Assembly: GCA_036365455.1 (NCBI GenBank)
Contig: JAWQUS010000002.1
Coordinates: forward strand, 1,488,001-1,552,000
DNA length: 64,000 nt
Direction of reading: 5' to 3'
Origin: Macrosoma leucophasiata
Lineage: Eukaryota > Arthropoda > Insecta > Lepidoptera > Hedylidae
Below the pieces are notes generated by a model that saw only the letters and a program-made list of their open reading frames with translations, searched no databases and was not told the DNA's origin. The translations under genes and the position numbers were made by a program. Of the stretch, positions 41,501 to 56,315 are shown piece by piece. How positions within the stretch are numbered: position 1 is the first letter of the stretch; every line of letters begins with the position of its first letter.

Positions 41501-44500
41501 CAAAAGAATACAAGAAGAGAACTAACGCAATTTGCAAAACACAGTTGTCAGGCAAACATCTAATAAAAGCACTAAACACCTATGCAATCCCAGTCCTAAC
41601 CTACTCATTTGGAATCATAAAATGGAGCAAAACTGACATAGAACAAATAGAACGAATGACACGCACCACACTAACAAAGCACAACAATTTGCACCCTAAA
41701 TCAGCTATAGAAAGACTTACCATCAAAAGGCAAAACGGAGGTAGAGGCCTGATAGACATCCTACACTTATGGCAAAAGCAAATAAATAAACTTAAAGTAT
41801 TCTTTATTGCAAAATCTCAAACAAGTGAAATACACAAAGCAATAGCCTTAAACGACAAAAATTATACTCCACTTAATCTCGACGAACAGATAGACTTTGA
41901 CAACCCGAATAATAGAGACCCCCAAAAGAAGAAGGAAGAAGATTGGAAGAAAAAAGTATTACACGGCCGTCATCCACACGACTTAAGTCAATCCCATATA
42001 GACACAAAAGCCTCAAATATGTGGCTCAAAATTGGCAGCCTTTTCCCTGAAACGGAAGGATTTTTAATAGCAATCCAAGACCAAGTTGTAAACACAAAAA
42101 ATTATAGGAAACATATAATCAAGGACCCTACAATGACAGACGACAGGTGCCGAAAATGCAACACTCAATCAGAAACTATACAACATATAACCGGCGCATG
42201 CTCAAACCTCACACAAACGGATTACACACACAGACATAACCAACTAGCTAATATTATACACCAAAACCTAGCACTCAAATATAAACTCATAGAAGACACA
42301 AACACGCCATATTATAAATATATACCACAAACCATATTGGAAAATGCCTCCTACAAACTTTACTACGACCGTGCTATACTCACTGATAAAACCATCCACT
42401 ACAACAGACCGGACATCACCTTACAAGACAAAAACATTAAAACCACATACTTAATAGATGTTGCTGTCCCCAATACCCATAATATCCAAAAGACAATAAC
42501 AGAAAAAATAAGCAAGTATTCAGAATTAAAAGAAGAAATCATTCGAATTTGGAAGCAAGATAAAGTTTACATTGTTCCCATAGTCATCTCAACCACCGGC
42601 GTAATTCCCAACAACATCCACAACAGCTTAAAACTACTAGACCTGAAAGATAATTTATATATTATCCTGCAAAAAGCTGCTATCCTGAATACCTGTAGAA
42701 TAGTGAGAAAGTTCCTGCAGCTTGAAGAAAACCAAATTATCTAAACTCATGTTCCCCATCTGTAATCTACTTGGCTGATAGCCCGTAGGTGCAGTGATAC
42801 CAGCTCCCGAGCTGAGAAAAAATAAACGTTACCAGAATAATAATAATAAGAATTTATTTATTTTCTCCACAATGTTTTCTTATGGTAAATACATCATATG
42901 AAACTTATTTTATTTTTAACAAAAATTATACTGAATTATTTTTTTAAACATTTTTCTCAGGGTATTGTGGAGACAGGAGCGCTCAAACTAGGTAAACCCT
43001 GTGCTATGAGTCTCCTGGTCTCCGCCTCAGGATTTTGTCCACTTATTTACTAGTACAATTTAAGTAATAGCTCATGAGAGCAATAAAGAGAACTAAGTAC
43101 TATAAGGGAACACTTTAAGGTGGGGAACACTTTTATTAAGGTGGTTCTACCCGAATATACCCGGACATTACATTAGAAATATTTATGTATTTTTAGTGAT
43201 GTTAGTCGTATACCAATGTGCATTTCAGTATGTGGTGTAGATACTACAACTGCATCTAATAGATAAAAACTGGCCAAATGCATCGATCTCTGACTTTCTT
43301 ACACCAGCGGTGGGCAACTTTTCTTAAAATAAAAAAGGCGGGCGAATGCTGGTGGCTTAATAAAGTGTTGCCCCTATGCTACTAATTGCCGATTATTACT
43401 GTCATATCTTCATCAAATTAGAGACAAAGAGAGAAAAAGGTTGGGAAACCCTGCTTTTATAGAGAAAACTATCGCTTTCGATCTATGTAACGTTGGATAC
43501 TTGTAAAGCGACTAAAGCGTGGTATTGTATGAAGTGCAACAATAACAATAAGATGCCGACAGTCTCGGTATATGTGCAGCCTCCTGGGGCGGTGAAAGCT
43601 TGAAGACTTACCTCCTCATAAACCATCATAAACGTACATTAGATACGTTTTAGCTATATAATGCTTTGTCTTTGTCAGTTGCATTGTTAAATGTGCAGGA
43701 TAGAAAGATAAAAAGGAGAGATTAGCAACACTTTAGCTAAAATACGTTTATGAATAAGTGGGTTATTCTATTATAATGCAGCCAATACAATTGTATGTAT
43801 ACATATTATATGTATACATACAATTGTATATGGTTTTTGTAGATAAAAGTAGTCGAGTTATTATATAATTAGCTTCGTCTCGGTTTAGTTCTCCGTTGTT
43901 CCATTTGGGACGGAATTTTCAAAAATCTTTTCTGTCAAATTTCGATTTAGGCCAGTGGTTTCGATTTAGGCTAGTTGTGCGTTGATTAAGTATTTTATAT
44001 TTTCTATGCATTGGTAGATCAGTCAATCATATCCTCTCCTTTCAAATATTAAGACTGGGTTGCACCGAGATATTTGCATCCTTCTCTGACTTAAAGAAAT
44101 CTGTTTAAATTAGAGAAGGATATGAAAACAGCACTCGTAACTTTCACATATATCTAGGTAATAAATTATCAATATAATTTTACCAATCAAATTATTGATA
44201 GTGAGGAAAAAGGTTGGGAAACCCTGCTTTATAGAGAAAACGCTCGCTTTCGATCTATGTGAGGTACTTGTGTTATAGGAATGTCACGGTATTGTATGGA
44301 GTGCAACAATAGCAATGAGATGGCGACTCTCTCTATATGCAGCCTCCTCGGGCGGTGAAAGCTTGAGGACTTATTATAATGCTCCCAATATATGCAAATT
44401 GAATTGACTATGTTTGCTTTAATTAAGGAACGTCATTAATTTATTTCATCTATATACATATAATAAAACAGTAAAATCCGCGTGTCTGTACATTGTATAT

Positions 44501-47500
44501 ATTTACGAAAAACCAATTGGCAGCGATGTTAAAATAGTATTAGAACACTTTTCAATGATTTTTAAATTTTTTGTCTGTCTGTTTGTCCCGTTTGTCCAGA
44601 CTAATCTCCGAAGATACTGGACGGATTCGAATGAAAATTTTGTGGTGTATAGATAAGCCTGGCCAATATTTAGGCTACTTTTTACTGCGGGAAAATCACT
44701 TATTCCCACGGGAATCTCTACTTTTCATTTCATTTTCCTATACAAACAGTCCGTATCTATCAAACCTTTGACACATTATTTCATTGTGAGGCAATACGAA
44801 GTTTGCCGAGTCAGCTAGTGTACAAATAAAAACGCCGACTTAATGCTGTGAAGCGTTTTCGAAAGGTTCATCTTGTGTTGAGAAAAGCTTTTATTAGGCC
44901 ATTGCGATTTTTTCAAAGTATTCAAAGATTTTTTTACATTCATACAATCAGTAAGTATGATAAACTTAATAGTTTATACAATGTTCATCGTCCTTACAGA
45001 GGGAAAGAAAAAATTGAAGTTCGCGGGCGCCTATGGTCCACATCTAGTTTTAGGATAGAACTGAGTGTAGCCGTACTTCGAGTTTTAGCCGTAACATATA
45101 AATTACATTGTTTTATATTATTTCGCATTAACACATGCTTGTGAAATATATTTTATTTAAAGAAAAATGGAAAGAAAAATTTGACTCCAGGCGAGACTCG
45201 AACTCGCGGCCACTGGGAATCTAGTCCAGCCGCTCTTCCAACTAATTATTAAAAAGAAGGGTAAAGCGACTTCTTTACGATATACAATAAACTGCAAAGT
45301 TTATTATATCGGTTGCCTAACTAGCATAGTATGGCAATAGATGGCGCTGCTGCCACCATAAGGCAATGCAATAAATATGAAGGAAAGATTTGACAAATCG
45401 GGCAGGACTTCGGTAGCTCAGTTGGAAGAGCGGCTGGACTAGATTCCCAGTGGTCGCGAGTTCGAGTCTCGCCTGAAGTCAAATTTGTCTTACCATTTTT
45501 CTTTAAATAAAATATAAATTACAAACAAACATTCAGTTTTTGTATTTTTTATAATATTAGGAATAATATATCATTCCACTGCTTTTACTTTTTAAGATAC
45601 TAATAAAATGTATTGTTCACAGAATAGCAAAGAGCAAAATGAAGGGAACCGAGAGAAGTACAAAGACTTCACGTTCGACCACTCCTACTGGTCCTTCGAC
45701 GGCGATGACACGCACTTTGCTTCGCAGGAGCAGGTAAGTCTTATATTAGTTTGGACTTTTGGAAAGATGTAATTTTTTTGACGAAAAAGGAAAGAACCGA
45801 CCCTACAAGTCTAGTTAATTCATATATTTCATATAATTAGGCTCCTGGAGAGCACTTAGGTATAGGTGTGAGCGCCCTGCTCACACAAAACTGCGATGCG
45901 AGGCAATGCGACAAAAACTTGCAATGCTAATTGCTGCGATACGATTCAGTTGACCATACTTTACCATGATAATATGTCAGACGAAATCGCATCGCGCATC
46001 GCAGTTTTGTGTGGGCGCCCTTACTCGTCATATTTTTTTTAAACTACCTAGAGTGAATAACCACTAATATTGATCAAAAAATCAGAAAACAAAGTATGTA
46101 TATAAATAAAAGAAACAATTATAATATGGAAAGAATTATTTATTTACAAATTCCTCCATTTCCCCATGTCAAAATGTTAATTCCTGGAGGAAACCTAAGA
46201 AACGTTCCTTAGATTTCCTCCAGCAATTAATATTGGATACCAAAGTCATTATCTCATGTCCGGTACTGTAGGTAAAGTAGTTCGTTACCTATTTAGATGA
46301 CAGATGACAGTCGGAAAAACTAAGGACGGTAACAAAGCAGCAAAGATAATATATTTGATGATGCTATGATTTCTATAAATTACCTTTGTTCATTACAGAA
46401 CTAGTTCTATTTACCTAGATCCGGCTGCCTAACTATTGTTTATGGTCGCGGTTATTATACTAAATGTGTAGGAAAATATAAGCTAGTTTTATTTTTTTAT
46501 GGTACGAAAAACCAAAATATCATGCTTGCTTTTCATTTATTTATTTATCAAAAAACACCATTATCATTACAGGAGCACCCAATGCGATAATGTGCAAAAT
46601 ACAAAATTACAAATTTATAAAATATTAAATTAAAAATTTGATTGAATTAGGGATACAAAAATAGATTTAAACATAGACATTCATTAAAATTAATAAAGAT
46701 AATAATTATATAATATTAAGTCATTTCGATGTGGCACCATAGCAAATGACATAATGTGTCACCCTTGTGAATTCACACAAAGAACATGAGAACATGAGAA
46801 CAATTTAAAATCAAATATTTATTGAAAGTTGATCGATGTATTTGTCATTCGTAAACGCCCATGTCACGGTAGCAAAACGGCGAGCTACGCATTTTGACTA
46901 AGGTGTTGCTACAGTTGGCGAACATAGGGCCGGGCCGGAGGAGGGTAGCCATATGCAGACTCTCCCTCTGTCAAAGTACAAACACAAGTGTGCCTGTCGC
47001 TTAGATGTTTAAATGCCTGCGTGAAATTGTTTGTTTATGTATTTTGTTAAAGTCAAGGTGTGAGTTTCGTAGTACCTAATAGACAATTTTTGTAGTGTGT
47101 GTCCACTTTGCCCCCCGCCCCCCTCCCCAATGTCAGACTGTTTTGCGTCGGTAATAAACGCTTATACTGCTCCTCCCCCCCGGTCCGCCGCTTCCGGTGG
47201 CCCGTGTTGCTCTATGTTAGTGAAGTTAAGGCTTGTAGAGTCCGAAACTTGGCTCTACATGAGATTATCAGATCTCATGAATCAGAGAAAAAGTCTGCAG
47301 TCTATAACGAGTAGTACTCACTTATCTTTTTTGCAAAGTTATGACCACATTCAAAATGATAAAATATTAGTCATTAGACATTATCATTTGGTTGCAAAAC
47401 CTTAAAATCGGAGCGTGTCTTAGTGAATACTCGAGAGTGAAGGGGGTAATAAGAAATGACCCCATTTCCCTAGTCCATCTATTCTGTCGTCCGATAAAAA

Positions 47501-50500
47501 ATGACGCGCGTTAGATTTGTTAAATCAAGTAAAAACTGCAGATTCAGTCCTCAATCTCGATAACTTTTCATCGGTTGGTTTATGGGTTTAGTTTAAGAAA
47601 TGAAATATTTAGAGAAATGGAGGAATTTGTAAATAATTGATGCGTTCCATATTATTATATACACATACAAAATTGTTTAGTTTCTACTTAATTTATTATG
47701 TGTTTTTGATTATTGTTAGTGGTTATTCACTCTGGGTTAGTTTAAAAAAATGACGATGTAAAAGTGCTCTCCAGGAGCCTAATTATATGAAATAAATGAA
47801 TAAACTGAAAGTACTTAGGTAATTTATGTTTTTTTATGTAATCAATTTATCATCATAATGCATCACAATATCAAATCAATCAAAGCGTCGTACTTATGAT
47901 AAATAAAATACAACAACGATCATACGGTCCCGTAAGAAATCTTCACAATTACCAGAGGTCAACAAAATGCAGTTGTTTTTTTTTTAATAAATGAAGTAAA
48001 TATTAATATGATACATAGATATGAACGTAGTTATACATAGCAGATAAAGTCGGTATGACTAGTGTATTATATAAACTAGAACTGCCCGCAGCGTTCGTTT
48101 ATGGTGCAGATGCGTCAGATAATGGCTCGCTGTGATATGACGCACCGTTGTCTGGAGTTCATGGTCGCGATCCGCAAACATGTACTACATAAAATCTCTA
48201 AAACGTAAAGTTTTTTTGTGTAATTAATGTAATTGTAAACGTAGCTAACAGGCATGCAGTTCACATGAAGGCTTTTCTTTTTTTTATCTATCGAAGGTGG
48301 CATACAAGCATGCAGATCACGTCGATGTTAAGTGATGACTGCAGCCTCTATAGGCTGTGCCTATACACCCACACGAAGACCAAGGTCAAAATGCAGACGA
48401 TGGTAGAGCTCTAGTGATGGAACTCGCGGGCGTAGGCACCACCGCATTACATAATATAAATGCCGCTAGATGGTAGTGTTCAGCACTATCGTGTTTCTGT
48501 CCGGTGGTAATGTACGGCCCTGTATCAGGTAATGAGGTGGTGTCTACACCCTCGAGTCTCTACGCTGGACCTCTACTACCTGTAAAATTACATTTTTGGG
48601 GGTGTGTTCCCAATTTGAACGAAATTAATCTTGTTGGTAAACTTTACTACCTATTTGCTTTGTAGTCGGGTAGATAACTGTAGATTTAGAACACAATTTT
48701 AATAACGAAAAATAAAATACGCTTTCATTCACAGCTCCACATTAGGTATAAACCTGTGTCGTGGGTGCCGCTGTGCACACACGGCACATACACAAACACC
48801 CAGACCCGAAACCAATATCTGTAGGCCACACAAATATTTGTCCCGGTGCGGGGATCGAACCCGAAACCCTTCGAATCGAGCGGTCGTCACACACCACGGG
48901 GCCAACCAAGTGATCAAAAAAATATATGTATATATATGTTAGTTTAAAAGATTAACGCGTGAAACAATCTCTGATTACAACGGGTAGTTTTTATATAAAC
49001 TCTGGTTGCAATGTGATAAGTATCTTTTGTGTAGGCGACTCGATGAGCAGAGCCACACGGACATGTTGACATAACCGTTACGTTGACGGTTGACGTTACA
49101 TTACGACATAGAGCAACACCGGTGGGGAGTAGCCATAGCGTTTATTACCGATGCAAAACAGTCTGTCATTTTTTGCGGGGGGAAATGCGTGCGACACACA
49201 CGCACACTACAAAAATCGTCTATTACTAGGAAACTCACACCTTGACTTTAACAAAATACAGAAACAATTTCACGCATACATTTAAACATCTAGGCCTATA
49301 CCTGTCAGGCCCATTTGGGCTTGTACTTTGATAGAGGGGAAAGCCTGCATATGGCTACTCCCCTCCGGTCCGCCGCGGCCAATGGCCCGTGTTGCTCTAT
49401 GCATTACGATAATACATACGGGACAGCGATTCTCAAATGGTGCCACAAATTATAAAATGTTGTCTCGTTGCTATTATTGTTTTATGTAATGAAAATGGCA
49501 AACAAGCATGCAGCTTTTTGTGCTCCGCTTATTTTTATATGTCTGATGACTTTCACTCCATAACAGAACCCAATTTAAGTTTCCGTAGGCATGACATCAA
49601 TTTGATAGGCATTATGCAGTACTATAAAGTAGTAAGTATCTAATGTATTTACTGGTGGTAGAGAGAGAGCATTCACATTGATTGAAATAAAACTATTTTT
49701 ACGGATTTATCTCGCGTATATTAAACTAAAATGATTTTTAAAATCAACCCGACGTTTCGGTCGCTTTTCAGCTTCCTTGGTCCCGGGCAGACTGAGGTGA
49801 CATTTGTCTGACAGAAGTTTGAAAAAATTATATGTAGCTACCTCCATCGATTTCGTAAACGCCTTGCGTAGCGTTCAGGATTAACACAATAATTGCTTAT
49901 GGTATCTTGAGGTCTTGCAGACTGCTGCGGCTGGGATTTAATCTTGCTAAGTATGGGATCCCATGATGTTGATAATCGCCATCCATCTTCTCTATTGAAA
50001 TTTGGGTGTTTTTTAATTTCAATAGCCTCGCGTACCATTCGACACGACACTCACACTAAGACCAGAGGTCAAAATGCAGATTGCAGATGCATTTTCACTC
50101 CTGAGCCCTAAGGTGTTATGCCTCTATGAAATTTCAGGGCCGCACATTACCACCGGACCGGAACACGATAGTGCTGACACTACCATTTAGCGGAAAGGAT
50201 ATTTTCTATATTTTCATCTGTTTCGTTCAGTTACTGATATTAACTGGATTTTTTAGTGGTTACATTTGCACTAGGCCTAAAGATGATTGTTAAAAATACG
50301 TACGTAACGTAACATCTCGTCTGTAATCCCCGAAGGGGTAGGCAGACGTTAATGGATGCATACATGTAAACACCCACAATTCGCCGGTTACGATTTTGGC
50401 CTATGTAACAGGTGGCGAGCCTCTTGAGAACTCTGAGCACATAACCAAATGCCGAGGTACTGGCACACCGCGGACACTCCGCCCAAATTCCATACAAACG

Positions 50501-53500
50501 CTTAATTTGGTCTGTATTACACAGACATCAATCAGCCACGTGTATTTACACGTGCACCTGTGTGCGTCGCACGTAGAAAATACCAACCGTCGCCCATAAG
50601 AGGGGAGGAGGTTGGGTGATGCGGGGAATTCGGGCGGGACGTCGAAGTGTCCATTCTATACGTAGTATTATTACATATTCTCTGGTACTGGGAAACTTTC
50701 AGAAAATGAAAAAAATCCAATAGAGCCAGAAATAAAGAATTTCAAATCGTTATCTCTGATAGCCCCCGACCCGAATCCAGGACCCCAGCGAATTAATAGT
50801 GGCCTACTACCACTAGTCTAAATTTTCAAAACAATTTAATTTTCATTGAATTACTTTCCAGAAAACATCTAATCAGAAATGTTAACTTCCCTAATGTAGT
50901 TTTTTTTCTCTACTTTATATTATGGTCTTTTCCAACTAATATCTTTGGTCTTTTCCTTAATTTTGTTATCATGTGTTAATGCAAAAATGTAATGATTTTT
51001 TTTCTGTAAATATCCTAATAGTATATTCCAGTATCCAGCAAACTTTAAGTCACAGCTACACCAAATACTAGATGCAGTTCATCATTGTGTTAGATTTATT
51101 AGGTCACGTAGATCTGTAAAACACTTGCACAATGTAATTTTATCTCCAGGATTGTCTGAGGGTCGCCTCCATCTTTATTTATTTATCGGGTGTAAAGATA
51201 ATACTGACACACTTTACGTCGGGTTTGGTTGTCCTAATGGTGGCAAAAAGCATGCATTTCACACGAATGCTAAGAGAATATACCTATGTTATGTAAGTTG
51301 CAAACAAGCATGCAGTTCACTTTGATGTTAAGTGATGACAGCAGCCTATAGAAACTAGAAACGAGAACAAAGACCAGAGGGCAAAATGCAGACGCATTAC
51401 CATTTCTGAGGCCTAAGTTGTTATGCCCTTGTGCTGGAAATTACAGGGCCGTACATTACCATCTGACCGGAACACGATAGTGATACTACCATTTAGCGGC
51501 AAGTATATTAGGCAATGCTCTCCCACCAGTAATTTTTTTCTATATATCTTTCTATTTCAATCAATTTATATAAAACTTATAATTACACCCAAACCTTCCG
51601 CATGAATCAGTCTATCTATTGGTGAAAACCGCATGAAAATCGGTGCAGTGGTCTTTGAGTTTATCGCGAACAGACTGTTAGACAGACAGACGCGTCGGGA
51701 GACTTGTGTTGTGTGTTTTATAATATGTACTCGTAAAGATGGTGCGTAGGCCATTGAACATCAATGTGAACGGTGCGGTCGGTGCGCTTGTTAGTAATTT
51801 TCACGGCATAAAAATCACTCATGACTGAAGCGTTTTTAAAGTAAAAAGTGAATGCGAGCAAATCCCGTGGCCATTAAAATGAAGCGGGACACATTGCGAA
51901 GGTCAACAACCTGCCCCTGCCCCTGCCTGCCTGCCCCATTGTTCGCTCTCATTAGCATGCACAAGCATAATATTGTGCTTTCTAGTAAACCACTCGTTTT
52001 TGGATGAAATGAATATCACGCAATATCTAATATAACAAATGTCAGTCACGATATTGATCCGCGATGAACTCCGAAATTAGGTACTTACCTATAGGTTGGG
52101 ATCCCACTGCAGAATCATTTCGTTCATCCAGATATGCTGCAAACTTATTTTTTACGCATATTTACAATCTAGAGAATATATCCACTAGGTTGCCTATCAA
52201 AATTTGATCGGAAGTATTTATACTTAAATTATTTTATCTTTGTTTTTATCTTGTTTGCGGCCTATTTAAATTGGCGCCCGTATATTATAATAATGCCAAA
52301 AATAAATAATACATGTACGTTATGGACGTAAAAAGTTTTCGGGGCGGAGCGAAAATATTATATGTAGGAGCGACCAAATGCACAATGGCAGCCGTGATTT
52401 TTCAGTCTTTATACATATTGCCGTCAAGTATAATACGAGTATTTTATTGAAAAAACAAGTAAAAAAAAACATTATAATAATAATATAATAATGACAACCC
52501 ATTATAGGTCCCACTGCTGGGCACGAGTCTCTCCCCTTTTTGGGGGGAGGCCTGGAGCTTACTCCACCACGCTGCTCCAATGCGGATTGGTGGAGGTGGG
52601 TGGGTTAGTGGCCAACCCGCTGTCGGATGTTTTCAAACCGCCCATAAGGCCTCCGACAAGGTTTAACGACTGCTATCTATCGATAGCAACCGGGACCGAC
52701 GGCTTAACGTGCCCTCCGAAGCACGGAAACGCGCATTTAATTTGCCACTAGCGGTCACCCATCACACTACCCGACCGCGCCCGTAGTGCTTAACAGAGCA
52801 GATCGCTTACGATCTACACCAGCCGCTGGGCCATGCGCGCTTCGAAAAAAACATTGCCAAAAAAAAAAACCTCCTATCCTCTATTGATCCTAACCTATTA
52901 CCAAATAGATCTCAATAAAATTTTCCCACTTGTGTAATTTGTTCAGACTTTAGAGTAGTAGTATAGTTCTTTCCACAATTGTACCCTAAATTCAAATTAA
53001 GTTGATCGCGTGTCGTCTATCTCTTTCTTTTATAAATTAAACTTCATAGAGCAACACGGGCCATCGGCCGCGGCGGCCGGAGTAGAGTAGCCATATGCAG
53101 GATTTCCCCTCTCTCAAAGTACAAACACACGTGTGCCTGTGCCTGTCGCGTAGAAGTTTAAATGTCTTCGCATGTCTGGGCTTCGTTTATCAAACCAACG
53201 TGTGAGTAAAATGAGTCGTGAGCGACGGTAACACATCGATGTGCCACCATCAATCATTCGCCCCTTATGACTGATGGTATGTTTGTGTTTGTAGGTTTTT
53301 TTGATGTCTTAAAGCTTGTTGTTCTGTCGCTTGCAATATAATTAATACTGCATCCTAGACACGAGAATCGAAGATATGTCAGATCTTGTGTACGCAGATG
53401 ACCTAATTTATCAGCCCACCGGCGGGCTCCTGTCCCTTTAAATTTGTCTTATTGAGTTACAAATGGAGACCAGTTTTTTAATTAAACTGAATTCACACAT

Positions 53501-56279
53501 TTTTTTTACATTTTTGACCGCGGAAGGTAGGCACGCATAGAGCAACACGGGCCAGCGGCCGCGTTCCGGTTCCCCGCGACCGGTGGCGCCCGCGTTGCTC
53601 TATAGAAGGCACGTCCTTAGAAATATTTTTGATGCGACGATTATTAGATATATACCACATATGTTCACATACAAACCAACCATACCAACACATGTTCACA
53701 TACAAACCAGAGATTTTATGAAGATGCGTTGCCACTCTTCAGACCTAAGCTGTTATGCCTCTGTGTCAGAAATTACGGGACCGTACATACTACCAATAAG
53801 CGACACGTAGCACCGTTACTGGAGCTGTACCACCAGCAAAATAACATTACAATTCTGTTTTGTGAATGCATCAGTCATTCGGTGATAAAGAGTAATTTGC
53901 CCACAATTTACGTTTACACCATTATTATCTTTATTAGCGTTACGTAAACATTGGTGATTGAAGCTGGTAAAATTAAGTGCATTTGTTTTAATGCATTAAA
54001 AATGTCATAACGTAGGATCGGAACAGGCTTTTAAAAAATCTAACTTTACGCCTGTAATTCCTGAAGGGGTAGGCAGAGGTAAATCCATGCATTCCAGCAT
54101 ACATGCAAACAGCCACGATTCGCCGTTTACGTTTTGGCCCATGTAACAGGTGGTGAGTCTGTTGCCATCCGAGCATATTACCAAATTCCGAGGTACTGGA
54201 AAACTTCCAGAAAATGGAAAAAATCCAATAGAACCAGAGATAAATCTCTGATAGTCCCCGACCCGGGAAACGAACCCAGGACCCCCAGCGCAGCAGTAGT
54301 AGGCTGCTACTACTAGGCTACTGAGGCAGTCAATGATATCAGCAGGCAGGCAGGATTTAAAAAAATGCGTAATTTTAAGTGTTTATCTGTTTATTGATTT
54401 ATTGCTATGACTAGCTTTTATCCCCGACATTCCAGTACTCGTAGGAATTTCGAGTCAGTACATGGTAGGTCAGTCTTGGTCTTCTTGGGCCTCTGCAACG
54501 ATACATAACACAACGATACCCTACGCGAACCTGTTAGTAAGTTTTATTAACCGATAATTTTATTTTCCTCCAATATTATCCCTTATCGCCAACTCGACAC
54601 GCCCGTGCGCATGCCCGCTGAGTTCGCATGGTCTGCTCCTCTCATAAACTGCTCCGCTCCTCTTCGAGAATCATTGAGTTCATTTAATTTGCTAAGAACC
54701 ACCTGGACGTTTTTCTAATCTAAATTTAACAAGTTCATTTCGGTATCTGGGCCGTCGACGGTAAACTAACAAAAAATATTTATTTCCATGCTTGCTTCAC
54801 TTTTGTATATCCAATAATAGAAATCACCGGTTTCTTGATTCAATTTTAGCTAGGATTTTATTTTATTCTCTTATGTAAATTACTCTCCACCGATCCGTAT
54901 TGGAGCAACGTGGTGGAGTAATCTCCAGGCCTCTTCTCAAGAAGGGGAGAGACTAGTGCCCAGCAGTGGGACGTATCAAGGGTTGCCATTATTATGTATA
55001 TTACAGTACAGTTATCCAAATAGACCACAGAGTGGACCATTACATGGTGGACCACCCAGAGTCATTGCACTATTTGCACTTGCGTGGAAACACGAAACCT
55101 TTGACCTTTTCAAAATATAAGTTTATCGATCGTTTAGTTAGATAATATTAAGTTATTACTTTGAGGCTGTTATTATGTGTATTTAATTTAATTTGTCATT
55201 TGCATAATATAACTTTTTGTGTTGGCATTATGATGTTTTTGCAGCTATACAGAGCATTTAAAGTAAAGCAAAGTACAGATTGAAGATATTTTTTCCGTTC
55301 CATTGTAGGCTTTCTGTGTTGCCTGGTAAATTCGTTTCGTAGATTGTCATAATATAAGTCGCATTCGCGGCATGATTTGGAACGGTCGTATAACACCGGC
55401 GGTTTCAATGAACAGAATTGTAATTTTTTACGTCACGTAGACATGAAAACGAGAAAACGACCATCACCGACGTTCAATCGTATATGACTGAGAAGATCGT
55501 CACAGATCTACGTACTGAGGGACAAATACAAGGGGAAATCGAAGCCTTGAAGTATATCCGACCTACAGGTTTCTCCTCCTTCAAGTTGCGTGTACCTGCC
55601 AAACATCTGCAGATATTCCTCAGTCCTGACTTCTGGCCCGAAGACGTAGTTTTCCGAAGATTTTGGGAGGCGAAACGTACGTCTCGATTATTGGTCATTA
55701 GTTTTTAGAGAACAATATAGTATTAGTGTATTATGTATTTTTTTTATTGTTATCTGTGTATTGTATGTTATGGGCCCTGGTTGCCTGAAATAAATGGTTA
55801 AATAAAAATAAAAATAAATAAGTCTTTGCAATAACCATGCGAGTGAAGTGATACTTTTTAAAGTAAAAATTGGAAAATTGCAAACTTCAGGTGGGATTTG
55901 AATTTGCATCGTAGGCTTTACCACTTTTGTGGTAAACCATCTGGCCTAGTGGAAGAATTCTCTTCCAGTAGCAGATAATTCTTCCATTAGTGCCCCGCCC
56001 ACTCATGGAAGAATTTTCTGCTACTGGAAGAAGGTCGTCACGTTCCGACGCCACCATGTCTATTATCGCACATCGTTATGATTCTTAGACCAGAAAGATC
56101 CTAAAAAACTGTCTGAAGTATCACATGTGGGACACCCGATTGGAACGAAGTTCCTCTTCAACTTCTAATTAATCACGTTAAAAATATTAAAAATAACTAA
56201 AACTACATAACATACACACGAACACGACAAAACAGAACGCATACACAGAATACGCGCGCGTCGCGTGGCTTGTCTCTGT

Positions 56280-56315
<36 letters not shown>

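Larger units (their letters stand above)
38827..42835 (+). mobile_element. Dong/R4-type non-LTR retrotransposon in TAA repeats
   Basis: The element is preceded by a TAA tract (38800-38826) and followed by one (about 42836-42850), the target preference described for Dong of Bombyx. It has an N-terminal part (38933-39853) and a reverse transcriptase plus restriction-like endonuclease part (39871-42744), in two frames that appear once to have been one ORF. It has no poly(A) tail. It sits in Klp98A intron 2 in the same direction as the gene. Confidence 0.85.
45812..47802. mobile_element. 2-kb element with long inverted ends, interrupted by MITEs
   Basis: The left end atttcatataattaggctcc, tggagagcactt is inverted at 47762-47800 (aagtgctctccaggagcct, aattatatgaaat). 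The arms continue inward (agtgaataaccacta, aaattcctccatttc versus gaaatggaggaattt, tagtggttattcact). The left arm holds a nested MITE at 45867-46022, and a CATAGAGCAACAC-type MITE lies inside at about 46917-47214. No transposase was found. Confidence 0.7.

Noticed and set aside
45406..45480. Functional tRNA gene (also 6181-6256).
   Set aside because: The anticodon arm is irregular, the sequence is embedded in a repeated flank and it occurs in inverted pairs, so a mobile derivative is more likely.
42745..45600. Search for a nested host gene in Klp98A intron 2.
   Set aside because: Only repeat pieces and short chance frames were found on both strands.
51000..51200. Possible exon (open stretch with [12 protein letters not shown]).
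   Set aside because: There are no convincing splice sites and no family resemblance; it is an ordinary chance frame in AT-rich sequence.
55484..55708. Host gene or exon of Klp98A.
   Set aside because: It resembles non-LTR ORF1 ends, is followed by an A-rich tail and has no matching splice phase to Klp98A.
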